Source of the DNA: Rosellinia necatrix
Taxonomy: Eukaryota > Ascomycota > Sordariomycetes > Xylariales > Xylariaceae
Assembly: GCA_021209875.1 (NCBI GenBank)
Contig: JAGYVD010000010.1
Coordinates: 2,542,001 to 2,606,000 of the forward strand
Direction of reading: 5' to 3'
DNA: 64,000 bases
A program made the translations under genes and the position numbers. Positions 30,956 to 44,200 of this stretch are shown here, piece after piece; positions within the stretch are counted from its first letter, which is position 1; every line of letters starts with the position of its first letter. The notes below the pieces were generated by a model. The model made no database searches, was not told the origin of the DNA, and saw only the letters and a program-made list of their open reading frames with translations.

Positions 30956-32567
30956 ATGGCTACCGAGAACTCTACCGTCGCTGGGATGAATGAGAATGCC
31001 AGCATCGAAGAAGGGCGCTACAGCGATAAAACTGCTACACCTGGGACAGATGCCGGTTCCTTGGATACTATTGATCCCACGGCCGAAAAGCTCCTACGTC
31101 GGAAAATCGATCTTCGTGTCTACCCCATTCTGTTTATCGTCTATGCTCTCTCATTCTTGGATCGCATTAATATCAGCAATGCCCGTATTCAAGGCCTTAC
31201 CGAGGACTTGGAACTTTATGGAAATCGGTACAATATTGCGCTCGTCGTAGGTAATTGCTCATATGACACCGTTATAACGCTCCAGCAACTTCATCAACCC
31301 CATGGAGTTGCTTCATACGTTTGCTAATGTATTTCCAATCCGCCGTTCAGGTTTATTTCATCCCCTATATTCTCTTCGAGGTCCCAAGTAATATGATCAT
31401 CAAGAGAATGCGCCCCTGTACGTATGATCTTCATGCGATAGAGCATAAAATGACACAACAACTTAACGTAATATCCATGCCTATGATTATACTCTATACA
31501 TAGAATGTCTCACAACTAACCAAATGAAACCTGAACACAGCATGGTACATATCGAGCCTCATGTTCGGCTGGGGAATCGTTAATATGTCTATGGGTTTCG
31601 TCAAAACATACGCACAGCTCGTCACCCTGCGCGTCCTTCTCGGCATCCTTGAAGCTGGCGTCCTTCCCGGCATCATCTACGTAACCTCCCTATACTATAA
31701 GCGGCACGAGCTACAGCTCCGGCTGAGCTCGTTCTTCTGCTCCACCATCATCGCCAGTGCTCTTGGAGGAGTGAGTTGAACCCCAGCCCCAGCACCGCTT
31801 GACCCCTTCTGAACCCGTCGATACAATTTCTCCGGCATCTCCTGCCCGTTAAAATATCTACCCAGTACGGCCCGCGAACTGACCCCTCTCGCAGCTCCTC
31901 GCTTACGCCATCGCCGATCTTGACGGGCACCGTGGCCTCCGCGCCTGGCGCTGGATCTTCATCATCGAGGGTGCGGCGACGTCCTTCATCTCGTTGATCG
32001 CCGTCTTCCTGATCGTGGACTGGCCCTCGCAATGCCGCTTCCTGAACGCCGAGGATAAGAGCTTGCTTAGCCGCATCATGGCCGAAGACGGCGCGGAGGA
32101 AGCCCGCAGTAAGTGAACCCATCGAGAGTCCGCGAAAAAAAAAAAAAAAGTCGCGCGTCGCCATTTTCAGGCAATCCCATTTCATATCTGACCCGTGGCC
32201 TTTCACACAGTGGACACGCTGAACCGGCAGGCGTATAAGCTCATCTTCCGCGACTGGAAGATCTGGCTCGCGTCCCTGACACTGCAGGGCGTGGGTATCA
32301 CGGGCTACTCGCTGGCCTTCTTCATGCCGACCATCCTGGTCGAGTTCGGCTGGAAGGCGCGCGACGCCCAGGTCCACAGCATCCCGGTGTACGCGGCGGC
32401 GGCCGTCGCCATGATCCTGGTCGCGTGGCTGTCGGATCGCTACAAGCACCGGTACGGGTTCATCATACTGTGCTGCAGCGTCGCTACCATCGGATATGGC
32501 CGTGAGTGATCTCCCCTCTCCCACCAACACCCCCACCCCCTCCCCCCTCTCTCTCTTTATCTCCCTC

Positions 32568-32623
<56 letters not shown>

Positions 32624-33120
32624 CCGCCCCTTCTCGTACCGCCTCCCTGCGCTTCAGAGTGAGGTGGCTGGCTGACGGACGGACGGACGGACGGACGGCA
32701 GTGCTCCTGGGCCAGCAACACCTGCCACGCTCGGCCAAGTACGGGGCGCTCTTCCTGGCGGCGATGGGCGGGTGGAGCGCGGTGCCGGTGGCGGTGGTGT
32801 GGCTGTCGAACAACGTGTCGGGCCACTGGAAGCGGGCGTTCGCGGCGGGGATCCAGCTCTCGCTCGGCAACACGTCCGGGCTCGTGGCGACCAACGTCTT
32901 CCTCGACCGCGAGTCCCCGCGCTACGTCACGGGCTACGCCGTCGCGCTGGCCCTCACCTGGTTCGGCGCCGCCGCCGCCACCGTCCTCGTCCTCGCCCTG
33001 CGCGCCGAGAACCGCCGCCGCGACGCCGGCGCCCGCGACTACCGCCTGCTCCGCGGCCGCCCCGCCGAGGAGGTGCGCAACCTCGGCGACGACCACCCGT
33101 CCTTCCGGTTTACCCTGTAG
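30956..33120 (+). CDS. Dal5/ACS-type MFS transporter
   Basis: Six exons: 30956-31246, 31351-31417, 31541-31770, 31895-32108, 32211-32501 and 32702-33120. Introns are 104, 123, 124, 102 and 200 nt with good donors (GTAGGT, GTACGT, GTGAGT, GTAAGT, GTGAGT). The total, 1512 nt, gives 503 aa. Family marks: DRINISNARIQGL after TM1, YFIPYILFEVPSNMIIKR in TM2, LLGILEAGVLPGIIY, RAWRWIFIIEG, TGYSLAFFMPTILVEFGW, and the late SGHWKRAFAAGIQLSLGNTSGLVATNVFL. These are typical of the anion:cation symporter family (allantoate, nicotinate, vitamin or organic-acid uptake at the plasma membrane); the substrate cannot be told. The ATG at 30956 follows an in-frame open stretch to 30800 that is judged leader. Exon 6 is markedly GC-rich. 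Confidence 0.9.
32546..32698. repeat. Pyrimidine (CT)n array and (GACG)n in intron 5
   Basis: The 200-nt fifth intron of the transporter contains about 70 bp of CT repeats (32546-32619) and six GACG units (32674-32698) immediately before the acceptor. Confidence 0.9.
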
Positions 33121-33903
33121 TAGAGTAGGTGGCGGTGGGTGGGTGGCTATATCTAGGTTGGTTGGGACCGGGGTTGGGAGGGGACGCAAGGGAAGGGGTG
33201 TTAGTAGGACTAAATTGATTCTATTTTACGTACATACGTAATCACAGTGCACTGCTCCCTTTTACCTTGTCGCAATCGCCGCTGCGGCTTAACCCTCGAT
33301 AGGGATCAGCTGAACTCCTCCTGTAGACCACGCTAGGATTTCATCTCGGTGTCACAAACGAACAGGGCGCAACGGGTTTGAGCTTACAGCCTGTTTTTAC
33401 AAGGGTCTAGGGAGCTAAAAATAAAGAGCAGAGCGAGCTGAGTTGGGCGTAGGAGCGAATGCGCCGCTTGGAGCCTGTTCAGTGTCTATTTCGTCTAAAC
33501 AAAGGTCCTCGATCTACCATAAGCAAAGCAGACTTTCTACTCATGGCTTCCCGGTCCTAGAGGCGACACTCTCATACTCGCGCAGTGAGATATACATGTA
33601 TAGTAGTTATCGAGTATGGGATGCAAGCATCAATGCGCGTTTTCCCTTTTCACAGGAGAATCCCACGGCTTACGTATTATCGTCATAATGTATCTCGATT
33701 GATCCCCATCTACTCCGGGCATCACTTCCGATGCGAACCATTGTTTAATGCTGTGATCCCCCTACTACGTAATCAAACCCTGTCCCTTACTGAACCTCGA
33801 TACTCACCGGGGGTGAGGTGGAGAGAGAGAGAGAGAAAACACCTTTAAAAGAGAACCAAGCTACTATCCGTAATTGATGCCCACTGGGATTCTCAATAGC
33901 TCT
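33121..33903. other. Intergenic between convergent genes
   Basis: No gene seen; a short GA repeat lies near 33821-33836. Confidence 0.5.
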
Positions 33904-35283
33904 TTATTGCGTCGTGGTCGCATGAGCGTTTGTATCAGAACCAGTTCGTTCCACGTTGGTAGCCCTGGCAGACGTAGATCCCATAGAGCTTGACGGATCG
34001 CACCACGTATTGCCACATTCAAAATCAAGACTTAATCTTCCGGTAGGAGGGCAGGGCAAACTATATTCCTCCCCGTTCTCATTCTTTTCATTCGTTGTCA
34101 TGGCTTCCCACGTCATGAATGTGGTAGTAAGTTGCTCTTGCATCCGTCGAGCTGTAGCGCGTAGCCCTCCCGAGGTTGACCTGACATGTAAAGCGGCTCT
34201 ACGGCGACGCTCCTCCAGGTCGGTCGTGTCTTTGGGGTTCTCTCTAAGTCCGAAAAGAGCACGAAATGAAACAAGGCATCCGATGGTGAATGCTATCACG
34301 GGCAGGTCAGTACCAACTTCATGATATGATATGTCATATCAGGCGGAGCGTTTACCAACGATGAATTCGAGGTTGAACCAGAACCACGTCCATGGGATAT
34401 TCACTTCTATTACATCATCCCTAGCGATGTAGGCACCGCCGAAGTTGGTGCCACGGATGATAGTGATGGCTATTGTGAACGCAACGAGGCCGAAGATGCT
34501 CGAAAGCAGAAGCTTCTTCCGGATGGTCAACTTGCATCCCCATAGAATCCAGAATGGGAACCCAATAACTATCGTGCCTCTAATCAGTTTTCTCTCGACT
34601 CACGCGGCGGTCACTGTACTCACTCAAGGCGTCGCCAATGGCGTCAAGAGCTGCAGAAACCTTGGTGGCGGTGTAGCCATTCTGAGCAACCTCAGTCGAA
34701 TTACATGTTCGCATGACGACGTCGGCAGGAGGTATGCTACACCGGAAGTCGATAAGCCCGATGCATATGAAACCAGAAGCCAAGTTAAAAACTGCAACAA
34801 ACCACCAGAAGTAAAGATACTTCAAAACGTGACTTCCTAGGCGACGAAAGAATAAGAGGAAGTTAAACTTGACAAGCCAGATGCCAGTGTAGTTGAGCAC
34901 GAGGAAAATCGCGAAACTACGCAGCCCCTTTGACGTCCCATTCAGGATATCATATAGGGGTAGGGAGCCATCGCTGGCGAGTATGATGTCGTAAATATAT
35001 CCCAGGTACAGTTGGCCGATGACAGCTGTTCCAAGGAGCGCGGCAAGGGAGACGAGCATGACGTAGTCCTCAGCAAATAAGCGGCCGAAGCAGGCGACAC
35101 GAATGCCTACTCGGCTGCTGAAAACGACGACACATAGTGCGAATCCTCCCCAGATGATTGCCTTGAGAAGGCTATATCAGCAACTTCTTGGCACATCGTA
35201 GGGCGTTAAAGTGGAACTTGGTAACGTACATTAAAGGCCCTCAATGTGATTAGCGGTGGTGTTGCGGAAAAGGATTGATCCAT
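33904..35283 (-). CDS. Second Fung_rhodopsin-domain membrane receptor
   Basis: Four exons: 35283-35230, 35161-34624, 34568-34356 and 34292-33904. Introns are 68, 55 and 63 nt with donors GTACGT, GTGAGT and GTAAAC. The total, 1194 nt, gives 397 aa. Exon 1 encodes MDQSFSATPPLITLRAFN. Marks of the family: CFGRLFAEDYVMLVSLAAL after TM1, GIWLVKFNFLLFFRRLG (TM3), a Cys-bearing extracellular loop (DFRCSIPP, RTCNST), GCKLTIRKKLLLSSIFGLVAF (TM5-6), and EFIVAFTIGCLVSFRALFG in TM7, followed by an about 115-residue Ser/Thr-rich cytoplasmic tail. Membrane sensor role is inferred from the family; ligand unknown. It is not a close duplicate of the receptor at 26617. Confidence 0.87.
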
Positions 35284-37693
35284 AACATTGGGTGTCAATT
35301 TCTAATAAATTATACCTGGAAGGGAAAGCACGTAGGGTGCTGACATCTGATTCAACTTTTGGCAAGGGTGCGGGCACTCGTGCCTTTATATTTCCAGCAT
35401 TGGGGTGAGAATCTAGGAAATGCAAATAGGATTTTGGTTCTGAGCTGGGATCATTGCAGGATGACAACATGCCGGGATGATGCCTAACGCAACGTGAGAC
35501 GGCTCCGCAGACCGACTTCTGAGTCTATGTGTTAAAAAACAACGATGTGAAGCACGGCGCCAGGCGGCAGTGCCGTCGCGCAGCAATTCAGTAAAACCCA
35601 AGAAAATAATACCACACAACAAAGAACCAAGGTGGCGCCTCCATGTGACCATCATCATAGATAGGTTAGGTTGTGCCCTGTCCGTATACATCCCCATACC
35701 GGAGTACCGATAGACAAGACCTAGATACATCCTGGCTTATTTGCGTACTTGTGTAACTAAGGCGCCTCCATACATATGCTAGTATCTGGTGCTTATGTAC
35801 GATCGTCGGTTTAGGTAAGCCACCTAGGTTAGGTGAATACAGGGATAGGGTGCCGTCACCTATTATGTGTTATAGGAAAAAGAAAAAGGGGAAGAAAAAC
35901 GATAGCCCGGACGGACGACAGATGGGGACCCTTGATGTTATCTGGCTTTCTTTATTTTCCCTTGTTGTGGGAAGAGGTAAGTTTTTTTTTTTATTAGCCT
36001 TTACAGCTCTAGCTTTCGATGTGATTACGTTCTGCCCGGCGGCGGCGGCGTAGGCGCGGAAAATCCGAGCTGGATCGTGCTGACATTATGCCATCATGCC
36101 AAGAGGAGACCAGCCGCCAGCCTACCAACCATAGATCAAATCCGCATAGGACATTTCATATGCAGGCAATCGACCAATTATATGAAAGGTCTGACAAAAA
36201 GCAACGCGGGATATCCCGGTTACAGGATTAGCGTCTAGCGGGCAGTGTATAATACGACTTCGCTCACGTGGATGGTCTTGTGTTACACCCTTAGTGAATA
36301 GTTACCCTAGGACAAGATTGCAATATAACCAACCAAACACCATTTTTATACTACCAAGACTCGCCTCGCCATGGCGTACCCTGAAGCACTGTCTACACAC
36401 TAGGTAGGTGAAGGTCGTACAGCGCCGAGGCTCGTGAAGTTCACAGGTACGCCAACCCTTGGGGGAAAAAAAAAAAAAAAGACATGTGTACAGTAACACG
36501 GCTGGTTAAACATCTTTCAGTGGTGACACGAGATACAAGAGGCACCGTGTTCCATAGCAGTAATCAGCATCTGCTCTATCAAGAGTTGGAGCTAGAGCTA
36601 GTAACGTTGCGCGGCGGATAGAACTATAACAATACACTACTTCCATGTGAGAGGTAGGAAGTTGTCAAGTCGGCGGCTTGGTGGCCTGAAAAATATCTCG
36701 AAACCCAATCGTTAACATCAGTTAGTACAGGAATCACAAGTGGTGAGGCCCTGTTACCATGGCCTTAACAAACTGGATGTTCCCATCCTATTCCATCACG
36801 TGACCTTGTAATTGCGGTTGAAAGTAGCCAGTTCAAGTCAACAATGCTGTAAATTCCTTGAAGGTTTACATAAACGATGAATTAGCATAACTAGCTAGAG
36901 AGCGATTTCACAGCGTATAGCTTAGAATCTTGCCTCCGCACAGCTTGGGCGTCTCGACCCCCAGCATGTTACCACAGATCTCGTATGGAACATGAGCAAC
37001 CGACTAAATGACACTCACTCACTGCTAGCTGCTGCCCGACACTTAGGGTGGTTCTAGTACTGTAAATGGGTGTATATAAGGACCTTCGGGACCCCCTTGG
37101 GCCTTGAAGGGTTCAGGAATCAATTGTTAACCCTATTGAGCCCTAAATACAACCACCTACGGCCTAGAACAAGACTGTCTACTCCGTAATCCCTACAACT
37201 GGCAGACAGCCGAGCGATGGCCTACAACATCGCCAACAAGTAGGTGTGTCTGCGACAATTTGAGGGAAAAAAGCATTATTCATCAATTTCGTTGACTTAT
37301 AGCCCCATAGTTGATACATAAATATGGTACAATACAGCCCCCTTCAGTTCCTCTACCTGCGAGATACTGTGTTTATGTTCTGGCCTGGTCTCATGCCGAC
37401 CACATCTCTTCCTCCCTTCTCCCCTTTCGCCGTCGTGTGACATCTTACAACGTAATAGATAAAAGAGTAGTAATTTCCTTCAACACGGACAAGAATTATT
37501 GCTTCGGGTATATGGAATCGGGGCTGAACGAGATGGAATAATACAAAAGCTCAGGGAGTCAACCAAGCCATGTTGCACCATTAACAGCGTGTCGATACGC
37601 TGGTCAGGTTTCTTGCTGAGCATTGAGATTGCGTTAGGTGTCAAGGTGCCCTAAAAAATATCGCAAACCAGAACAAATAGCCGTAGTGCTTAT
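35284..37693. other. 2.4-kb gap at the boundary of accessory and core genes
   Basis: No gene supported. It holds the LTR-like repeat at 37023-37170, a 15-A run near 36465-36480 and A/T-rich sequence of no recognisable origin. Confidence 0.45.
37023..37170 (+). mobile_element. LTR-like dispersed repeat, copy 1
   Basis: From TGCTAGCTGCTGCCCGACAC to ACGGCCTAGAAC this matches the reverse complement of 50173-50331 with few differences. It contains GTGTATATAAGGACC and CAATTGTTAACCCTATTGAG, which suit an LTR promoter region. About 45-50 bp past its end an ATG opens a short frame (MAYNIANK, then stop) that may be a gag remnant. Target-site duplications not identified. Confidence 0.55.
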
Positions 37694-40600
37694 TCATAGC
37701 TCATCCTTGACACGACCTACTGTGTCCTTCACCTTATCCGTTGCTGAGGCGATGTTATCGCCACCTGCCTCAATACCCGAGCTTACAGCATCACTTATTT
37801 TGCTAGCAGCATTGACAGCTGTGGCAGATGCGGCACTGGCAATGCTCGACACGGAGGAAAGGCCTGTGGTGTAAGCCTGAGCGAGTCGCAAATACACAGA
37901 CTCCGTGTAGCTGCGTTCTTTGCCTAGCATGAGCTCGGAGACAAGAGAGCTCACGGCAACATACTGTGAGGAGGCTGCTGAGTTGGCCGATGCAACATAT
38001 TCGTCAACGACTGAGGAAGCAGCAGACATCTGATCGGCGACCGCCTCGGTAGCAGAGGCAGCAAGATTGTCGTACCATGGAGTCGGGGTAGGGGCGCCGT
38101 ATATTTGAGAGCTGATTTGACTGATGAGTAAATCCCAGCTTTTCTCGACGGAGTCCTTCGCATCCTGGGCTACATCATTGACAGATGATGCTACTGATCC
38201 TGCGGCTTCGCTAGCGGCGGAGAGTGCTGACGATGCAGATTCTTGGATTTTAGTAGGTGTAGGCGTCGCGGTCAAGGTACTCATAGCAGTAGAGGCCGCG
38301 GCTAGGAATTCGGAATACTGAGCATGGGCAATTCCCACGCCAGCATAGTAGTTATGTTTAGCTTGGTCAAAAAGCTTCTCGGCTCTCTTCTCCGCTGCCT
38401 CGGGATAAGTGCTTGGGGTGGGTTCAGCTGCGCCGATGGCGACTTTGGCCGACTCGTACTGGTTGGAAGCCCAGTCAACAGAATCTTGGAGTCTCTGCTG
38501 TGCGATGGATTGGACCCGTTCCCAGTCAACTGATGGCACTGTGGGTATTGTAGACGCCCAATTGGTGGTTGGTGTGCCGTACAGGTTTCCGGAGGCTACT
38601 GCGATAGCTTCGTTAAGTCGCGAGTTAGCTGCAGCCATAGCGCTGAAGTATCCATTCGATACCGAGCTGAACATTTCTTCCTGGAATGGCTTCGGTTCGC
38701 CTGAAATCTGAGCAGAGACGGCTGACATGGCACGTGAATACTGATCCGCTGCGCCGACGATCGCAGCCGTGTAGGCGGCTTGCGCGGCAGATGTGATGCT
38801 GGCAGGCACATCGGATTGAACTACAGACAGTACGCTCGATGCCGAAGAAGGTGTATCATCGTCCAAGATGGGTTGTCGAGTGGGGATAGACTCAGCTGCG
38901 ACTCCGAAGAGTGCTGATTTCACGGTAGTTGATCTGGCTGCTTCCTCGACCGAGTGGATAGGCAAATCAGACGATTCTAAAAGGGTCTCCTGCAGCTGCG
39001 CCGGTTCGTCCGCTAGGTCTGACCTGATACCAGTAGCACCGTCAGTCGGTTCGGCTGCTGAGCTTTCAAGTGGCGGTAAAGCAGATGTATCGAGATCTTC
39101 CGGCTCCAGGTTATTACGGGATAAGGAGATAGTGACCGTCTCCGTCTGCTCGGTATCCGCACCAAGCGAGCCGGGGATGTTATCTTGTGTCGGGATAGCG
39201 CCAGACAACATTTCGCTGGCGGATTCGCTCATGGCCTCACCTATAGTCTCAACATCATCAGCAACTGCTTCAGCAACTAAGCGTGCCGACTCGGCCGCTT
39301 CTTCAATCCGCCTCTCGGCAGCCTCGGCGGCCAGTTGCATTGTATTGCTATCAAAATCGTCCGTAAAGTCCTCCGCAGTGGCCTTCCACACCGCCACTTG
39401 CCTTAGTCTCCCAAGTTCCACTGCTGCTTCGTGAGCGATAGCCATACCTTCGTCCTCGACGTCAATTCCGGCAGCTTGTGCGGCCACGAGGCCAGGATGG
39501 GTAGTAACCAGTTGCTTGAGATCTTCTGTCCATTCTTCGAAGCGCGCCCTTAGTTGGTGATATTTTTGCCAGTCCTTGTAAGTGACGCCATCCATCCAGG
39601 CCCACTTCATACCGATCTTCTGGAGCGCTAGATCGCGAGTCTGCTCGAGGATGCTGAAATGCTCCTCGGCGGCCTTGGTGACTGCGATCTCGGTCTCTTG
39701 CTCATAACCGTGACGCCAGTCGCGGACGTTTTGGGCCTTGCTCTTAATCTTTAACCCAGCTGCACGAACCGCCGCGGTAATCTTTTCATCCCGCTCCTCT
39801 GGATCGTTCCTGCTGCTTTGCAAGATATCAATGATGGCCTTTTTGAGGCTGTCCAGTTCGGCGTGGGCGGTTGCCTCTAGTTGTGCTACGAGAGACTTGC
39901 CCATGCCGCCGGCTTGGTGTTCGATCATGCGGGCGGAGATCTCATCCACACGGTCCTCGATTTCAGAGGCGCCCTCCTCAGCAACTTTTGAAAATTTACC
40001 TTCCCATAACTCAAGATCCTCTGCGACAGTCTTGGAGGCCAGCTCGCGGATCTCCTCCTTCGTTTTCGGGGTCCCGCTAGACTTGGATTGGACGTTGGGG
40101 GGCGCTTTGATCTTAGAGGAAGATTCCGAATCAGGTGATCGGGAGGCCGTCTGGCTGGGTTCTCTGGTGGCCGACAGAGTGGTGGATGAAGCGGATGACG
40201 TGGGTTTAACAAACGTGGATTTCGGCACAAGGCTAGCAGCGGGGTTAGCATACATAACCATGAGGGCTTGTTGTGATGCTTACGGCTCAGTTTCTTCGAG
40301 TGCAGATTTGGGCTTTTTATCCTTGTATCGACCTAATCTCTGACCGATGCGGGCCAGCTGTGGCTCGACCTTTAGGACGTAGACATCGCGCACGTGAGGC
40401 CAGACGGCGGAATCTACAAAAGTAAACGTCTTGTTCCATGCCCAAACCGTTGACGGAATAACCCTGTCCTTAGCGACACCATAAGCGGCATTGTAAGTCT
40501 GGGTGGCGTAAGGGCGGACTAAGGTATAGGTAGGCACGAGGATCTCGTGGTATGTTTGTAGGGCATTGGTCCGAGCGATGTTGTAGTAGGGCGTAATAGT

Positions 40601-41285
40601 AGTCGCGGCCTTGTCGACATACGGAGAGACGGTATGGCCGTATTGCACCTTGGCCAAGGCTTGATACTCCAAAATCTGTGGCTGCACATTCTTCTCCCAC
40701 TGAGCCCGTCCAAATGCCTGGGCTTGAGAGACCCGTGGTCCACCATATTTGACGGCGTAAACGCGGCCGGGAGTGAGGACCATGCGGTCGAAGGTCTCGT
40801 AATAGGGGCGGGTCAGGTCCACGTAGGGGGCGGCGTAGGCATCATAATAGGGGACGATGTGTGGCGCAAGCGCATGTTTGGCGTGGAAATAGGGTTTACA
40901 AATCTTGGGGGATGTCTCGTCACAAGCGTCCAGCGAGGCGGGGCACCGGAATAATACGGTAAAAATAGAGTACCATGTCAAGAGCCTGGAGAGAAATGGC
41001 GACAAAGCGCCCTCGAGTCAGCAACAAAGCACGGGCGGGACGTACCATTTTTGTGGTTTCGTGGTGACGGAATTAGGGTGAGACGTACCGAGCAATCGCG
41101 TTGATGGACCAAGCAAAGAAGCCTCTCTGTCTTCTGCGGGGTATACTCCTCCGCGGCGCAACGGAGATTGTGCCGCCATTGATGCTGGTGAAGCCATTGC
41201 TGCCGTTGCTACCGTTAGGGGTCTTGGATCCCTTCAGCGTGCCGTTTATATGGGGCTGCCGTCTCTCGTCCATGGCGACGGCCAT
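37694..41285 (-). CDS. Large membrane-anchored helical protein ('hoxa13'-type fungal family)
   Basis: Three exons: 41285-41089, 40985-40284 and 40232-37694. Introns are 101 nt (GTACGT...CCAG) and 51 nt (GTAAGC, branch GCTAAC, ...TAG). The total, 3438 nt, gives 1145 aa. A basic N terminus (RRSIPRRRQRGFF) precedes a hydrophobic segment (LLTWYSIFTVLFR), then a conserved region with YYDAYAAPYVDLTRPYY, YAVKYGGPRVSQAQAFG, TITPYYNIARTNALQTYHE and WPHVRDVYVLKVEPQL. This family is widely labelled 'transcription factor hoxa13' in fungi, but no homeodomain is present, so that name is misleading. The middle is a long coiled coil (EEIRELASKTVAEDLELWE). The C-terminal third is made of Ala/Ser-rich amphipathic repeats (YSRAMSAVSAQISG, YFSAMAAANSRLN) resembling lipid-surface-binding helices. 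An organelle-membrane structural role is an inference. Confidence 0.85.
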
Positions 41286-44200
41286 AGCAGCAAGATGATG
41301 TACTAGTCAGGAAATGGTGAATTTCACTGTGTAATTTTTTTTCTTCATTCAGGAATGGTATGGGGTAGGTTCTTCGCGCTCTGGTTACCGATGCCGTTGG
41401 GAGGTCATGAGGCTGTTTAGCGGCGGTGCGGCGCGACGGACACGAATTGTCACATCCAGAGCGCGCATCCACGACCCAGACCAGCAAGACAAGGTCGGTT
41501 GGAGACAATGCGCGATAGACCGAGCCAGCAGTTGTCAAAGTAGAAAGTTGGGCAATTACAGCAGTACCGAGACACAGACTCGAAAAGGTGGTGGTGCACG
41601 AGGTGCAGGAGCCGAGATGTCTGGTAGAAAGGGAGAGAAAGAAAAAAAAAAAAAAAAGGACAGAGAGTCAAAAAGTAGGCACAGCCGAAGGGGGAAAATC
41701 ACCTTGTCGCAAAACACAAGAGCTCCTGCGATGATGATGACGAAGTGGATTTTGCATGTGGGTGGATAAGGTACCCAAGGTGTACCCGTCCTGCATGCAG
41801 TCTTTCCTTCACTATGCAGGTACATGCATCCATATGTAAATTAACTGGTGTCCACATGTATACCGTGTATATACATGCCTTCTTGGCGCTGTACGATTCA
41901 ATGTGCTTTTGACGATTTGTCTTTTAGTTACATCCATTAGCACCGACCCCTCCAGTCAGCAACCTGTTTGGACCAATCCTTATCATGTTTCAGAGCCTTG
42001 TGAACCGCCCTAAGGCAGGACATCAGGAAATTGTTCGTCCCAAGTACTTACCTATCTACGCTAAGTACATACATAGTCGCCCCCACGAATCCATACCATA
42101 GTTCTGTGTGTAAGTGAGGTGAGGGACAAGTAAATAACCGTTTACGTCAAGAGATAAGAGGATCGGATTCTGCCAAGTCCACCTTCGCTTCTTTTGCTTC
42201 CCTCAAGCGCATCTAGGCGCTCAAATAAAGTATAAATACTTCTCCCTAGGTATATGGCATATGGCGCATAACATTCTTTCTCGTGCTGTTTCATCTGCAC
42301 TCACTTACAGAATCAAGAAATAAATGTCTGGCTCCCTATTGGTATGCCATCCATCTTGCATACCCTACTACCTAAGCACTTACTTATTGTATGTATACCA
42401 TTAAAATGTAACTAGCACTGTCAGACACCTAGACTAGACGTTAATACTACTACTATTACTACTACTACTACTATTGTATGTATACGTATACGTATACTCA
42501 TGTGACCTGGTAGGTAGCTTTATGCCTACTTACCTTTACACTCGCCAGGCTGGGGAAATGGCTGTATCATATATGCAAACCTCGGCATCCTTAGAGATCA
42601 ACTTGCCCAACCATTCGTTTGAATACCGACCGGCACCTTTACTCGGGTGTCACATGCAGATTTAATCAAACTGCATTTACCGCATTTACCGCGTTTAACT
42701 CTCCCTTGCCCCTCGCCCTCGCCGCAGTAACGTGTGTGCCGTAGACGCCCGACTACCGTCAACTCGTAACTATATCACTCGAAGCGTTGGGGCAGCGCCG
42801 AGCATCACGACGCTCCCCTATAGGGCCACCGATGAATAGTGGCGGTACAGCAGTAATACATAGTTGTATTCGCTACGCCTAATGCAGCGGTAGTGCGGTG
42901 AACAACAACCTCTGACAATACCATCCTGTCGTATGTCCTACTCCCTACCAACCTGTTCATCCGATCAGGCTCGCCGGTTAGACAACTATGTGGTAAGGCT
43001 AAGTTAGTTAGCTAGCCTGCAAAAACCTGCAAAAGACCAGACGTCATTCATTCACCACTTGACATCTCCCTATCCACCAGGGTCGGAAACCAATCAATAC
43101 GAGATGATTAACTTTTATCGTCCACTCGCGTAGCAGTTTATTCGTTTTTATACAGCCGAAGCACCATCATTTACTGCTTCCTTGTCAAACTACCGGACAA
43201 AGACGTACCATGAGAAATTAACGAATATCAGTCTACGAGTCTGCGAGTCTTAGAACCGTGGATCGGTGGGAGATTCTGTTGGTTCCCTGATCAAACATGG
43301 TATGTACTTGGTGTGCATAGTGTCCATCTAGATGTGTCTAGTTTGTATGCCGTCAGAGATCCAAGACCAATGAGCATTACGTCAATGTGGCGCCTCAAGG
43401 TCAGTCACGCTAGACTTAGTTCTAACACGCGCAGTTACTGCTGGAACGAGCTATCCTCCCCGAGGACAGACTCAGGGCATGTCAACTACACTATGATATG
43501 CTTTTTCTCGGTTCTCATCAAATCTCAGAGCAACCTAACCAGTTGCGGCAAATTGGGCATCGGGACAGGACGCTATATGAATTACACTAGATATGTACCA
43601 CGTAGATATGAGATGGAACAGCAACGGCACCAGAGCCAACCACGTCAATAATACCTAGGTATCTCAATGTACTGACCCAATTACACAGGGCCGTGTCTGT
43701 CCAGCAAAATGATACCTATGTTACAGTGCAAAACACAGTACACTTGGCCAGGTAGCTACAAAAGTCGCTTAGTAGGTACTTACCTGTTATTTATTGACAC
43801 CAGTTGTTGTCAGTACCGTAAGCTAATTCCCTAGGTACAACCTACCTAGGTGGGTTAGGTATCTATCTCCCTGCTTGACCAACTGTGCTCACAGTAAATA
43901 GTCACTTAGCTACCTCTTAGGTACCTTAGAGCCTACAAGACACAAAGTGGATGGCTGCATCTCGTCGCCGTTAGGCAAACTTATTATAATCCATGGTGCC
44001 ACTCTGCCAAGACTCATTCCCTTTTGTTCTTTCTCCCTCTCACTATTTACTATAACTACTACTACAATTACCACCATCGCCGCGATCCCACAGCCATTTA
44101 CCACCCTTCCGCAACACTTCACCTCGACACGCCCCTCGTTCTCCGCGCATCGAAACAACCGCGCAGAATCCTTCGCCGGCCATTCCGCCCGTCGGTTGCG

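Noticed and set aside
32484..33189. Long minus-strand frames (136 and 210 codons) opposite the transporter
   Set aside because: Produced by the CT/GA array and GC-rich codons of exon 6.
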